Origin: Gongronella butleri
Lineage: Eukaryota > Mucoromycota > Mucoromycetes > Mucorales > Cunninghamellaceae
DNA length: 64,000 nucleotides
Assembly (NCBI GenBank): GCA_025201375.1
Contig: JAIWZP010000011.1
Coordinates: 558,001 to 622,000, forward strand
Direction of reading: 5' to 3'
This document shows positions 23,198 through 34,269 of the stretch, one piece after another (positions within the stretch are counted from its first letter, which is position 1; each line of letters starts with the position of its first letter). The translations under genes and the position numbers were made by a program. The notes under the pieces are model-generated. The model was given only the letters and a program-made list of their open reading frames with translations. It was not told where the DNA came from and did no database searches.

Positions 23198-25393
23198 TAA
23201 ATCGTTCTCTATCAAAGCAAACGCGTCCCACGTGAGTGCCTCACAGATCGATCTGCGCAAGAGTTGTACCTGAAAAAAGGATGAAGGGAGAAGAACAAAA
23301 GAAAAAAAAAAGAGGGTAAGTCCTGGGTGAACACAAAGAATCCAACAGGAACCCAATTGAATAGTGACACAGATTGGATCTCCGCATTTCTCGCCACGTT
23401 ATCCGTCTCCTTGGCACCGTGTTGGTTTGCTCTGTTGCTTCTTTCATGAACAAATTCGGCGTCATTTTTATACGCAATGGATGCCAAAGAGGTAAAACGC
23501 ACATTTCTCTTGAGAATCACCATAATACTATCTTTGTACTTGATGCCAACGCGCTATCCTGAAGTCGCCCACTCACCCGCTTTCTAATGCGACATTTCAA
23601 GCGGTCCTGCGATGCGTGACATGCGAGAATGACTCGATTTTAAGCTTTTGCCTATTTTTGCAGGCGCAAGTTGTCCGGTCACCATCAAAAGTCGATGGAT
23701 AATTGATCATCGTGCGCGACTCTGTACGTGGTCAGCAGCAGCGTCAAAGAACCATCGTAAAACAAAAGAAATCCAAGTGAGAAAAACAAAAATAAAAAAA
23801 TCTCAAGCCATTGAAATGCAAAAAGATCATGCTGCTTATGATATTCGTCATTCTGACATCATCACACTATTACGTGCTCCATGGATTCGGTAGTCAAGGC
23901 AAGAATATTAAAGCAGCTACGCCAAAACCTCTTTTTTCATTCGAAATACGCGAATGACTCGATAAGTTACAAAGAATCTAGAGTGACTCTTGGACGGAAA
24001 ATAATACAGCTTCCTGGCTCTCGAATGGCGTTGATTTTTTTTTTTTTTTTGGAGCACTGACCTTTGATGTGAGTAAAGCGTACAAAGGCGATAAAACATC
24101 CATTTCGGCTTTTTGAGAGACGTCTTGAGAGCCTATTGGCTGACTTTTGTACCGCGTAGTAAAGGCCGCGCCAGGCTTTCATTTGAGGTCACCTTGGCAG
24201 CACTGCGATCATTAAATGGCGAGCAGGAGCCAGAATGAAAAGTGGCCAAAAATCCTGGACCATCCCCTGGCCAATTTTCGAAAACCTAAAAAGGTCGCCA
24301 GATCGCCACGAAACTTGGAGGGTAGCAGGACTGCAGGGTTCGCAACCATGATGACTATGGCGCGAACGAACATTTTTATGCCGGTTGGCGAGAAAGTCGA
24401 TAAAAATGCACCAAAAACGCCGTATTTCAATCACACGCCATGGATAGACGAGTGCTTTTAGCGGGCTGAAACAAACATATCTCGCGCACATCGATCGTAC
24501 GCGCACGTGAATGCCGGTGATCTCAAGAAAACACGCTTTGCACGTGAATGGCGACGCGCCGAAACCGCGTTTTTTGAGAATAATTTTCAGCGCGTCGATG
24601 CTCTAGATCGCGTACAAACATCGCTCCGCGCAATGCCCACACGTTATACTTTTGGATGATTCTCTCCGAGGAAATGTCAGCTGATCGACTCTAGCTCATT
24701 CGCACATCGAATGATGAGCATTTGAAACAAAGACCTCCAGCGCAATAAACTCCTATTTTCTCAAAATCCACAACGTAGAATCTCGTGAAACTCGACTCAT
24801 TGTTACTACTCTGTGACACACACAGTTCCTATAAGTTTGGGGTCGTTCGGCAGTGCAGACTTGTTTTCTGTGAAAATCGGCGCGGCTGCGCGCCAATTTT
24901 CAAATAGGCATCGTTCGTCAAATTGTGCTCACAGAGACACAAAGAAAGGCTCAAATGAAAGCCTGGTTCCTCTTTTTTCATTTTTTGTAAAAAGTAGCCA
25001 ATGAAACACGTGCCACTCTACTATTGTACCACGCTTGCGCGCACAAGAAACGCACAACATCGCACAAAACTCATCTTGCGACGCAAATTTGAATGGTGAC
25101 GTGGGATTGGACGCACACCAGCTCTTCCCTGGTAATGTTCAATTCGATCAAAACCCAGTCTACCGACGCACCAAGACCTAAAATAAAAATTTCACGGTTT
25201 TCCAAGATAATTGTTTCTCAATCCCTGTCAACCCACCACTGCTCGAATACTATGGAGCCATTTAAGCATCAATCAGTTGTAATGCAAGAAATTTGAACAA
25301 AAAAAAAGCATTTTTGACAATTTTATATGCAAAAGCCAAAAAAAAAAAAAGCCAAAAAAAAAAATTTTGACCTCGACAGAGGCAAAAAGATAC
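23198..25393. other. Gene-poor AT-rich region left of the tRNA gene
   Basis: About 2.2 kb with no recognisable exon except the Erv41 upstream side. Composition and texture change after about 23600, becoming like the repeat-bearing regions at 34-37 kb and 60-64 kb. Short frames such as 24216-24461 and 23648-23893 (+) have no family signature. Decayed non-coding repeats are likely, but I could not align this stretch convincingly to the other two regions by eye. Confidence 0.4.
25385..25389 (-). terminator. Pol III T-tract terminator of tRNA-Leu
   Basis: Five A on the plus strand read as TTTTT on the tRNA strand, 4 bases beyond the tRNA 3' end. Longer backup T tracts follow at 25339-25364 on the same strand. 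Confidence 0.75.
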
Positions 25394-25475
25394 TGCTTGC
25401 TAGCGGATTCGAACCGCTGCCTCTTGCGAGACTGCAACTTGAGTGCAGCGCCTTAGACCGCTCGGCCAAACAAGC
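25394..25475 (-). tRNA. tRNA-Leu (anticodon CAA), intronless
   Basis: An 82-base class II tRNA. The 7-bp acceptor stem GCTTGTT pairs with AGCAAGC (one G-T wobble), and the discriminator A is at 25394. The D arm begins GGCCGAGCGGTC. The anticodon arm is CTGCA-CTCAAGT-TGCAG, giving anticodon CAA, which reads the leucine codon TTG. The long variable arm CTC-GCAA-GAG is typical of tRNA-Leu, and the T arm is AGCGG-TTCGAAT-CCGCT. A short T5 tract follows 4 bases after the 3' end on the transcribed strand (25385-25389), a Pol III terminator. No intron interrupts the anticodon loop. CCA is not encoded. Confidence 0.96.
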
Positions 25476-27065
25476 ACATGTTTTACAGGAATCTTTCTGT
25501 TTTATAAAAGTCTTTTCAAAAATTGGAAAACTTGTAATTGGCATGCCAATTTAGCATTAAACGAAAGATTGAGCGTTTGCCTATTCAATGATGAGATTAA
25601 ATTAGAGTTTTAATTTGTGCAGAAAGGGAAAATGTTCGAGCAAGGTGCAAATTTGGCTTGCAGAAAATTGCCAAATTTGGCAGGTGCAGTTTCTTCGCTC
25701 AGTACCATACGATTCGCAGGTACGACAACAGCTGATCCCATCAATAAATCCAAGTCTGCACAGGACTTGTTCCAAAATTGAATAGTTTGTCTTGTCCATG
25801 AGATCAGCACGTTCAAATCTCATCAAACTTTTTGCAACCAATGTGTCCCACACAAGAAAGATTCTGTAGCGTTTTTTGGTACCAATCGGTCAAGTCTCAA
25901 GTGAGTTGTGTCGAAAAGCGCATAAACAAAAATTTGACACCAGTTTTTTTTATATTATACAGCAAATAAACCGCTTTGTGTGATTATTTCCTGCATCGAC
26001 GATGAGAAGAATCTCACGTCCTGATCAGCAGACGATGGATCAATTGGCTACAGATGCAGGTGGGTTTGTGATGGCAAAAAAAAAAAAAAAAAAAAAAAAA
26101 AGAAACGTCATCAGCGGGTCAATCTTTGATCCTTTTTTTTTTTTTTTTTTGTGTGTGTGTGTTGGGCTGCAGTGTTCACAGGATTCTGCAGAAAGTGTGG
26201 CTCCATTGGATCCTGGATGATCCTATTTTGGGCCATACGTAGGGCACGCTTGTCGTTGTTTTTCTTTGATTTTAGGGTCCCTTTTCCGCTTTTTCATATG
26301 GTATTCACAGCCTTCCTCGCCACTGTGTACCCATGCCGCGCATGCGTGTTGCCCGCTCGAAAATCGTGAAAAAGAGGGAGGCGCGCGGATCTGGCAGCCC
26401 GACACCCGACATCGTGCTTTTATTCTAATTTTTGCTGCTCTGGATAGACTGATGGTGCGTCCTCGCGTTTGTTTAAGGCCATAGTCCGCATTGAAGCGTG
26501 CATGCTCATGTGCGTCGTCAGCAAAGCAATGGAATGGGTAATCCATTGATCATTGCCCGGCTAGACGCTAAAAAGTGTCGCGAGACGCGAACAGGCCCTG
26601 TGTAACCATGCTGGCCAATGCGCACCTTGGGTCTGTTTGGGCTTCTGGAGAACAAAGCACAGGACCATCCTATGTTCTGGCCCCCCTCTCTTTTTTTATC
26701 CATTGATTCCTCTTCCCTGTGTTCTGTCCACCATTGACAATTACCAAAAGACGCTGCAATGCCTAAAAGAGGGTCGTCCAAAACATCTAAAATAAAAAAA
26801 AGAGAGAAAAAAAAAAGGGCTCGGGCGACAACCTCCCAGGAGATCCGCTCGGCGCTAAAAATAGCCAGGCGATGTCAAAACTTGGGCAAGCCCTCTTTTT
26901 TTGGAAGATGTTTTTTTAGCCCTGGCTTGGCGCATAAAAAGACCATCTGACACCATCATCCCCTTTTGTTTCCGATCCTTTTGATCATTCTTCTCTTTCC
27001 ACTTCTCTTTTTTATTTTCTACTCACCTTCCTACCGACTCTTTTCAATCGATAAAAACAAAAAAC
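25476..27065. other. Gene-poor region between tRNA-Leu and the MGCC gene
   Basis: About 1.6 kb. It contains an A run (26076-26101), a T run with adjoining GT repeat (26133-26161), and a short frame starting at 26002 (MRRISRPDQQTMDQLATDA). That frame could splice at 26058/26173 into a short Cys-bearing tail; I cannot support it as a gene. The last 60 bases before 27066 are T/C-rich, a probable leader for the next gene. Confidence 0.35.
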
Positions 27066-27508
27066 ATGGGCTGCTGCAATTCATCCGAAGTAAGATCCGT
27101 GACGCGCGTCGCGACGAGTGCACTGATCCCAATTCCCGGTACGCGGATCACGCTTTCTTTTTTTTTTTTTTTTATATGAACTAGGCGACTGTGCACGAGG
27201 TTGTGTTTGATGAACAAGGAATTGCCAAGCGTGTGGCCAAGGGCCAAGGCACTCACTTGATTCACGTGTACTCTGACATGGAAACGGACATTCAGAAGAA
27301 GGTGGAGCCCGTGGTGCTGCCATCCGAATATCACAAGCAGGTCGTCGAGCCAAAAGCACCGCAGGCCGCGTACTTGCCCGCTCCAGCGCCAACCACAGGC
27401 AGTCTTAAACGCAAAGGAACAATCACACGACCATCCTCCATATCCAAGCGTGTCCAGCCGGCCCCCTGGTCCGTGGCGCCACAGCCCGCAGCTCCAATGG
27501 CTGCGTAA
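27066..27508 (+). CDS. Small MGCC-start protein, predicted lipid-anchored (hypothetical)
   Basis: Two exons (27066-27089 and 27185-27508) give 115 codons. The 8-residue first exon MGCCNSSE has Gly2, Cys3, Cys4 and Ser6/Ser7, a strong N-myristoylation plus S-acylation pattern, so the protein is probably held on a cytosolic membrane face (inference). Exon 2 reads ATVHEVVFDEQGIAKRVAKG with further charged residues, then a Pro/Ala/Val-rich, basic tail. The intron donor gtaagatcc and T-rich acceptor tract support splicing. No catalytic motif. It might be a small membrane-tethering or signalling adaptor such as the EGO/Ragulator type, but I see no decisive match. Confidence 0.7.
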
Positions 27509-29102
27509 GCGCGCGCACAACATCCCCTTTTTTTCCCCATCATTTCCCTTTTACCTTCTGTATATTTTAACCTCATTCCCATTCTTTGCCCATATCCGTC
27601 CTTTCTTATCATGAAAACGAGCGGCTAAAATAGCCTCCAACTCGATTTGTTTCAAAACACTATAAATAAAAATCCATTGTTTGTCTCAAAATGAAGCTTT
27701 AGCCAGAAAAAGAAGCGCGCCTCCTTTTCATGCCGATCAAAGATCACAAGGCGGCGGAGTTTGAGTTTCATGTTCGCCTGCCAGGCGGCCTTGAAATGAA
27801 GGCTCAGCGCGCTGAGTCGCTGCTTTTGCATTTCTTCTTTGCTTTTTTTTTTTCTTTTACTCCAGTGATGGATTGATTTTCTTTTGGGCATGGCATGGTA
27901 AGTCAATGGCAAAATGGATACTCAAGGCCAGATGGATGAATTGATGGATGCGCAATTGGGATGGATGGATGCAAGGATGGATGGATGGATGGATGGATGA
28001 ACGACGCGTTTGCTCATTTTTCCCTTTTTTTGGGCATTTGTAGATTATCCTTGTGCGCGACTGTTGCTCTCTTTCGCTGCAGAATCGCCTTATGCATGCT
28101 ATTGGCACGGCGGGGATGTGGTGCGTGTCTATGACAGGAGGTGTATACCTCTTGCTCAGCCGATGCTGCTACGCGTTTCTCTTTGCCGTGCTGATCTCGC
28201 GTAGGGGGGTCATGCATGACGTAAGATTCCACGCACTGCCACTCTGCAGAGTGGTGGCGAGCACGTCGGCCTTGGCTCATGCAAATGGCAATTAGCGTGT
28301 GCCACAAAAAGGTACATTTAACAAAAATCAAGCAATGGCACGCGGCAAAACAAAAAAAGACAAGCTTGTGATGATTTGTTTAAAATATTTGCTACTTCAG
28401 AAGCATGAGGCTAATGAGATCAACCATTTCACCAATTGTCTGATCACTTGTCTTTTTATTTTGCCCGTGCTTTTGCTATTTGAGCTCGTTTTTTCTTGCT
28501 TGGCAGCCATACTCACGCGCAATTTGATTCTTTTTAGGTAATTGATAGTCCCCAAGCGTGCCATTGGCGTCGCGACGGCTGGACTTCCCCCGTGCAGATT
28601 GGCTGTGTAGGATGATTTCGTCTTTTTATTTGCTACTTCTGAGCCACGAGGGCCATGAGAACATCTAATCCACAAGACCACTGAAACGTCATCTGCAACG
28701 GGCCACCGTCGCGCTTCTGTTGAATTTTGAGCGCGCGTGACTCATGATTCTTCTTTTATAGATTGCTTTTCAGCGCAAAAATACACACAGAGGGTCGTGC
28801 CGTGCTTTTTCCGGGTGAGTTGTGGCGGTGCGCTTGCTGCTGTCCGGCATCATCTGGTTGGGGTCGGTTCTTGTTCTGTCATTGTTCCATTGGAATCTCG
28901 GATCTCGTCATTTTGAATAAAAAAAATAAACTTTGCATGAAAATTGACTTGCGGAAAAAGGCGAAAGCCGATGGATGAGCCGAGGGCGTCTTAATGTAAT
29001 GGCCTTCCATGGTCTCCATTCTCGAGCTGCTTCTTCCACTGCGCTCATCAGACTGAAATTGTGTTGCTCTTTTGCTTTTACAGTCAAATGTGTTGCTTTT
29101 AG
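27509..29102. other. Gene-poor region with GGAT tandem repeats
   Basis: About 1.6 kb. The left part is the 3' side of the MGCC gene. A GGAT/GATG tract lies at 27930-27999. Between 28000 and 29100 there are several plausible donor and acceptor sites (donors near 28219 and 28805, acceptors near 28762 and 29080) but no frame with a recognisable domain. Part may be leader exons of the sugar-transporter gene. Confidence 0.4.
27930..27999. repeat. GGAT tetranucleotide microsatellite
   Basis: Imperfect runs of GGAT (gatggatg units) over about 70 bases, with the purest stretch of about six units at 27976-27999. Confidence 0.85.
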
Positions 29103-29740
29103 ATGGCATCGCCTTTTTGGAGACTCTATGCCATATGCAAGTAAGCAGGTGTCTTGCGTGTTTCCCTTTTTTTTTCCTTTACGCGCGGCTAATCTGGCAC
29201 GAATTTATACAGCTTTGTAGCCATAGGCGGATTTTTGGTAGGCAATTGGTCCGCGCACGCGCGTGATTTTGCTAATCAAGCTTTTGTTCTTGATGTGCTC
29301 AATGAAATGGATAGTATGGGTAAGCCAAGAAGGCCATTAAAGTCGCGTTGCGGCTTGCTGAGTCTTTTTATTTTTTTATTTTTTTATTTTTTTGCGCAGC
29401 TATGACAACGGCATCATTTCGGCTTGCATGATGATGGATGATTTTGACCGCACCTTTTCATTGGACACGAGTCGAGCGAGCGTCTTGCTGGCCATTCCCT
29501 TGGCCAGCGCGGCCGTCACCGCCTTTGTAACTGAAAAACCGAATTGGACGATCGCATTTTCTGATGTGACACCTTTTTTATTATTATTATGAGGTCTCTG
29601 GCCCCATTGCAGATCAAATTGGGCGTCGCTTGTTTTTTGTTGTTGGGGGATGCATCCACACGGTCGGTGTGCTTATCCAGGTTGTTGGCAAATCCTTTTC
29701 TACGCTGATCGTAGGCAGATTGGTCATTGGCTGCTCACTC

Positions 29741-29782
<42 letters not shown>

Positions 29783-31046
29783 TGCGAATGGCGCAAACGA
29801 CGCTCATGGCGCACCCTTTTTCATTGTTCAGCATCTTCACGTTTTTGGTGCCCCTATGTAAGTGTGTCATGAGTCCCTTGGCATCGACGACTCATGCAAA
29901 TAGCGCGTTTTACGCGTTTTTTATTTTCAAAAAAAGATCAATGTGAACTCGCACAGCCCGAGCATCGTGGGCGATTGATCACGTTTTATCAGTTGGCGGT
30001 GACAATCGGGTTCTGTTTGGCGTTTTGGATTGCGTACGGGACGTTTAACATGGGCGGGCACTGGCCATGGCAGCTACCGCTGATGTTGCAAATGGGCCCG
30101 TCGTTGGTGCTGCTCGTGGGCATCCCATTTGCCGTTCCCGAGACTCCGCGATTCCTCATTTACACAAAGCGACGCGACAAGGCGGACAAGATCCTTGCCA
30201 AGCTGCGGATGCGCGGTCAGCTAAATGAACGCTATATAAAACAGCAACAGCAACAACAACAGCAAGAAAAGGCAGAGGAAACGACAGCGTGCGATGAATT
30301 AACGCGTGCGCCATCGACGAGTAGCACGAGCACCGCGCACGCGGAAATCAAAGTGGCCGACCGTGGCACGGATCACGTCACACTGACGGGGGACGGCGGC
30401 GGCACGCGCTCGCCGTCGATCAAAGATGCGGCTAACACTGCGCCGTCTTTGAAAATGAGCGCGTACAGCGAGGTGGAGATGCTGGAAATGGAATATTTGG
30501 GAATTATCGAGGAGGTCAGCTTTGAGCGGCAGTGCAGCACGTCGTACGCGTCGCTTTTAGCCAAGGGCAATGACAATAACCGCAAGCGGCTATTCCTGGG
30601 CATGGGCCTACACATGATGACTCAATTCACAGGCATCAATGCCTTGCTGTAAGCACGCGCACCCTCATATTTTTGCCGAAAAAGGTAATCCCTTGCCATT
30701 GACCTCCCCTCCCTCCTTTTTTTTTCATTTAGGTTCCATTTGCCGCGTATCATGGTCACCATGGGCTTGGCTAAAACGAATTCGGTGCTACTCGGTAAGG
30801 AAATTCAGGGGCAAAAGTGGAGGTGGCGGCACTCTTAACTTCACACACGCCATCGCACCAAAAAAAAAAAACATCGCTGATTGCATTATATCTGCATAAT
30901 AGGCAATGGTGTAGGCGGCTTGGTCAATATGCTTGCCACTATCATGGTGTTTTTTTATGTACACACAATCTGCAAAAAAAAAAAAGGAGAAAACATGTCA
31001 CGGGATGGACAATCGCTGATCGGCTACATTCTCACCCTCCCCTCTC

Positions 31047-31090
<44 letters not shown>

Positions 31091-31936
31091 GTAGATCGAC
31101 CGATGGGGCCGACGGCGGATTCTCATTGTAGGTGCACTTGCCATGTGTGTGTGCATGATTTTGATCAGTGTGGTGATGGGCGTGTTTAGCAAAGAGATCC
31201 CTGCGGTGTATGAGGCCGAAGAGCACGTGTTTGTGTACATGACAAACAACAAGGCGTCCATGGCGGTGTTTGCGCTGCTTTGCCTGTTTCTTGCATGCTT
31301 TGCCATGTCGTGGGGTGCCATGGGTTGGATCCTTCCAGCAGAAATCTACCCGCAGCACATCCGCGCACGCGCCATGGGCATCACGACCGCTTCCATGTTC
31401 GCGTTTAGCTTGCTCGTGACGCAAGTAACGCCCTTTTTGTTCCAAGCGATTGGCTGGCGCACCTATGTGATCTTTGCCGGCCTTGTTGCCTTGAACGCCG
31501 TCATTGTCCACCTGATCTATCCAGAAACACGCGTAAGAATTGCCCATCGGGGTCGAAAAAAAGGAGAAATACCCCGTGACACCTTTTTATTCTTTTTCTC
31601 TTTGTTCGACAGGGCAAGACACTGGAGGAGATCCAATTGCAATTCAGCGGCGCGCTGGTGGACCAGAGCCCCCAGGCACATCACCCTGCGACGGCGGCGG
31701 AGGCGTGGGACAAGGTGGCGGAGTTGTGCCGCCCACACAAGATGAGCAACTCATCGCCAGCGACCATGACGCATGCAAACGAGTCACTTGGCAGCGGCGG
31801 CACCAACCAAGCGACTGGTATCATGCAAAAGAATTACGACAAGGCCGTCCAGCAGAAATTTGAAGCGTCGCTTCAGGAGCGCAATGGCAAGCAACAGCAT
31901 CATTTGTTTACATATGGCTTGAAAGAGCATGTCTAA
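29103..31936 (+). CDS. MFS sugar (hexose-type) transporter with 5-base microexon
   Basis: Sugar porter family, 12 membrane helices, proton-coupled or facilitative sugar uptake. Exons: 29103-29140, 29213-29237, 29315-29319, 29400-29526, 29594-29742, 29832-29857, 29937-30648, 30733-30794, 30903-30958, 31095-31532, 31613-31936; 653 codons, frame closed. Signatures: AIGGFLYGYDNGIISA, SGPIADQIGRR, IVGRLVIGCSLGI, PLYQCELAQPEHRGR, ETPRFLIYTKRR, IDRWGRRRI, WILPAEIYPQHIRARAMGI and PETRGKTLEEI. The central loop is long and acidic with a Gln run (about 30240-30265). The 5-base exon TATGG supplies Tyr plus two bases of Gly in GGFLYGYDNG; without it the frame cannot be joined with GT-AG sites. ATG 29103 lies just after an acceptor-like TTTTAG, so extra upstream coding exons are possible. 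Confidence 0.9.
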
Positions 31937-32391
31937 TCATAATAATTAAAAAAGCGGGACAGCCATCGGCAGCGCGCCGGTGGTCCGTCACAAAGAGATT
32001 TCCATTTTCACGGCGGAGAACGTTGCGGCGATGAAAATTGGAAAAGGGCATCCCTTTTGATACGCCCTTCATTGCCTTTCAGGGCAATGCCGTGGTGATG
32101 TGAGTGTGAAATGTGTCGGATGTGTGGATCTCGTGGGCTCACTTCAAACGTATGGTCACAACGAAATTGCCTTTCTCGGGCATCCCGCGACGTGTGTGTG
32201 GCACTTGCAATTTGTTTTGATTTTGAACCCCCTATTCTTCAATTCTCTTTGTTTGAAAAAGCCAACCTCCTTGTTTTTTTTGCGCGTCATCGTCCATCAT
32301 CCGTTGATTTTGTATATAATTCACGCCCTGTTTCATTGTTTTCTTTTCTTTTTTTCATTTTTTTTCTCTGCTTTGTTCTCTCTATTTAATA
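31937..32391. other. Intergenic region upstream of cyclin gene
   Basis: About 455 bases. The left side is the transporter 3' UTR (AT-rich near 31940). The right side, 32330-32390, is a T/C-rich tract ending at the cyclin ATG. Nothing else was recognised. Confidence 0.4.
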
Positions 32392-33082
32392 ATGCTTGAC
32401 CACGTTTACCCATCATCACTGCCTGTTTTGCCCCCCACCACGAAAAACATGTCATCCTCAACGACATTCAAGCGTGGCCCCTCGGGTTTGCCACCCGCGC
32501 TTATTGGTATGCGCAAAAAAAAAAAAAAAAATCCATGCTCATAGCTACGTTTTAGACTATATGGCGATCACCCTCTGCGACATTCTACCTTGCCAGCCCA
32601 AGCGGGACGCAGCCACGTTCCAAGTCAATGGCCAGTCTTTGCCTGAGCTTATGTTTTTCATCCAAAAAATCACGATTGGCGGCGCAATCAATGAGCGCAC
32701 CGCCCTCGTTGCCCTAATCTACTTGGAGCGTGCGAAACTCCGCCTGCCCCGATGTGCCATTGGCAGCACTGGTAAGTCACAGGAGCCCACATGCATGTCA
32801 TTCTAAATGTTTACACGTATTTTTTTTCCTTTCGTAGATACAAGTCATCGGCTCTTTCTTGCGGCGATCCTGCTTGCGTCCAAATTCTTGCAAGGCAGCA
32901 CATGGACAAGCACGACATTGACTACACAACGCGTTCACAAGCTATGCAGGGGCCTGTACCGCTATCGCGAGATCGAGGAGATCGAGCGCGGCTTTCTCAA
33001 ACTCATTGAATACCAATGCTGGGTGGATGATCGCGACCTGCATGCCTTTGTCCTCCGCCATCGATCCGATCTCGGCTTGTAA
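32392..33082 (+). CDS. Cyclin, PCL/Pho80-like
   Basis: Regulatory subunit for a Pho85/CDK5-type cyclin-dependent kinase. Three exons (32392-32506, 32556-32771, 32838-33082) give 191 codons. A Ser/Pro-rich N-terminal tail is followed by the cyclin box: QSLPELMFFIQKITIGG, TALVALIYLERAKLRLPRC, SHRLFLAAILLASKFLQGST and IERGFLKLIEYQCWVDDRD. The HRLFLAAILLASKF helix with downstream FLKLIEYQ is the usual PCL/Pho80 pattern. It is short, as expected for single-box PCL-type cyclins. The kinase partner and process (phosphate sensing, polarity, cell cycle) cannot be decided from this sequence. Confidence 0.88.
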
Positions 33083-34269
33083 TGGCGCTCCTATCTCTCG
33101 TTTTATTTGAACCCTCCTATCGCATTTATACCCCCCTTTTGCTATGTTTGGCCTTAGTGCGCCTTGATGTACCCTACTATGCCTTCACTTTAACTGCATC
33201 CCGTTCATTCCCGTTGGCATTTTCATACATTGTTGAGACGCCTGCACGTCACCGACCCTCCAAATCCACACAAATCACAAAAACAATATGATACCTTGAT
33301 GCAGGCCACCCGCTGCATGATCTATTCCCATATTTTAATTATTATTTATGCAAATAAAAACACACTGTTGTCTTGAATCATTTACGTTTGGCTCTATCGC
33401 GTGGCATTCAGAGCCCGATATGATACAGTGCACTGTCGTTGGCAAGCATACAATGTAACACATCATTATGATACATATTCTTGCCGGCACTCGTACTCTG
33501 ATGTGGTGCCTGCCCCTGTCTTTTTTTAATAGTGTGCAACTACTTGGCACTCTTTTCCCTTGTTTCTTCTTTTTTTTTTTGCTTACGACCTCTTTTTTTC
33601 ATCTCATTTCCCAGATGCCAGATCTAATACAAATATACAATAAACCGTCTCTTTAACGTCTATCCAATCACAAATCCCATTCAAATTTCGAACCCACCGC
33701 GTCCACCCAGGAACAACAAACGCTAGAGAAATAGCAAAAGTTGCAATTTTTTCAAGGTTGGTGGATTGTTGTATCATATTGTACCTATCAATGAGTGGGT
33801 CCATGAGTGGCAGGGTGGGTCAATGACAGATAGACAGAATCAATGAGAAGGTCGATGACGAGCGAGTCGTACAGTGCATCAAACAAAATATATTATCAAA
33901 TGATACTGTACTACAGTACTAGGCCTAAATGATACTGCACGTGCAGTAAAACGACAAATTGCGGATCCAAACGAAGTGCCACAAACCCAGCAAGCGCCCG
34001 AGAATATGCACAAAAGTCAAAAGCACGATACTGCTTGTTCATCCGTGTTGGATTTTTGTACAAACTACAAAATAACAACACAAATAAAGCTTTTGATCCG
34101 CCCATCATCATGTTTCATTTTAAGTGCACAGAAATCAGAAACTGACGACGTAAGCTATGATATCATCGTTTCTATGCCTAAAGCATCGCGCTACTACATT
34201 GCACAACAAAAACGTACAGTACAACACATTTACCTTTTAAACACAAAATAACGTGTACCGTATTCCAAA
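33083..34269. other. AT-rich intergenic region
   Basis: About 1.2 kb after the cyclin gene, including its 3' UTR with an AATAAA at 33353-33358. From about 33890 it carries short palindromic stretches (tgatactgtactacagtact and gcacgtgcagt) next to repeat copy A. No gene was recognised. Confidence 0.4.

Noticed and set aside
24216..24461. 81-codon plus-strand frame in the AT-rich region
   Set aside because: No family signature, no splice partners, and the region has the texture of decayed non-coding repeats.
25602..25853. 83-codon minus-strand frame near the tRNA
   Set aside because: Cys-bearing but no zinc-finger spacing or family match; length within chance for AT-rich DNA.
27930..27999. 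GGAT repeats considered as a CRISPR-like or telomeric array
   Set aside because: They are a simple tetranucleotide microsatellite without spacers and do not match TTAGGG-type telomere repeats.
29213..29319. Read-through frame from 29213 to 29319 as a single coding exon
   Set aside because: It stays open but inserts residues unknown in sugar transporters and is out of frame with the next exon; the microexon model fits the motif and closes the frame.
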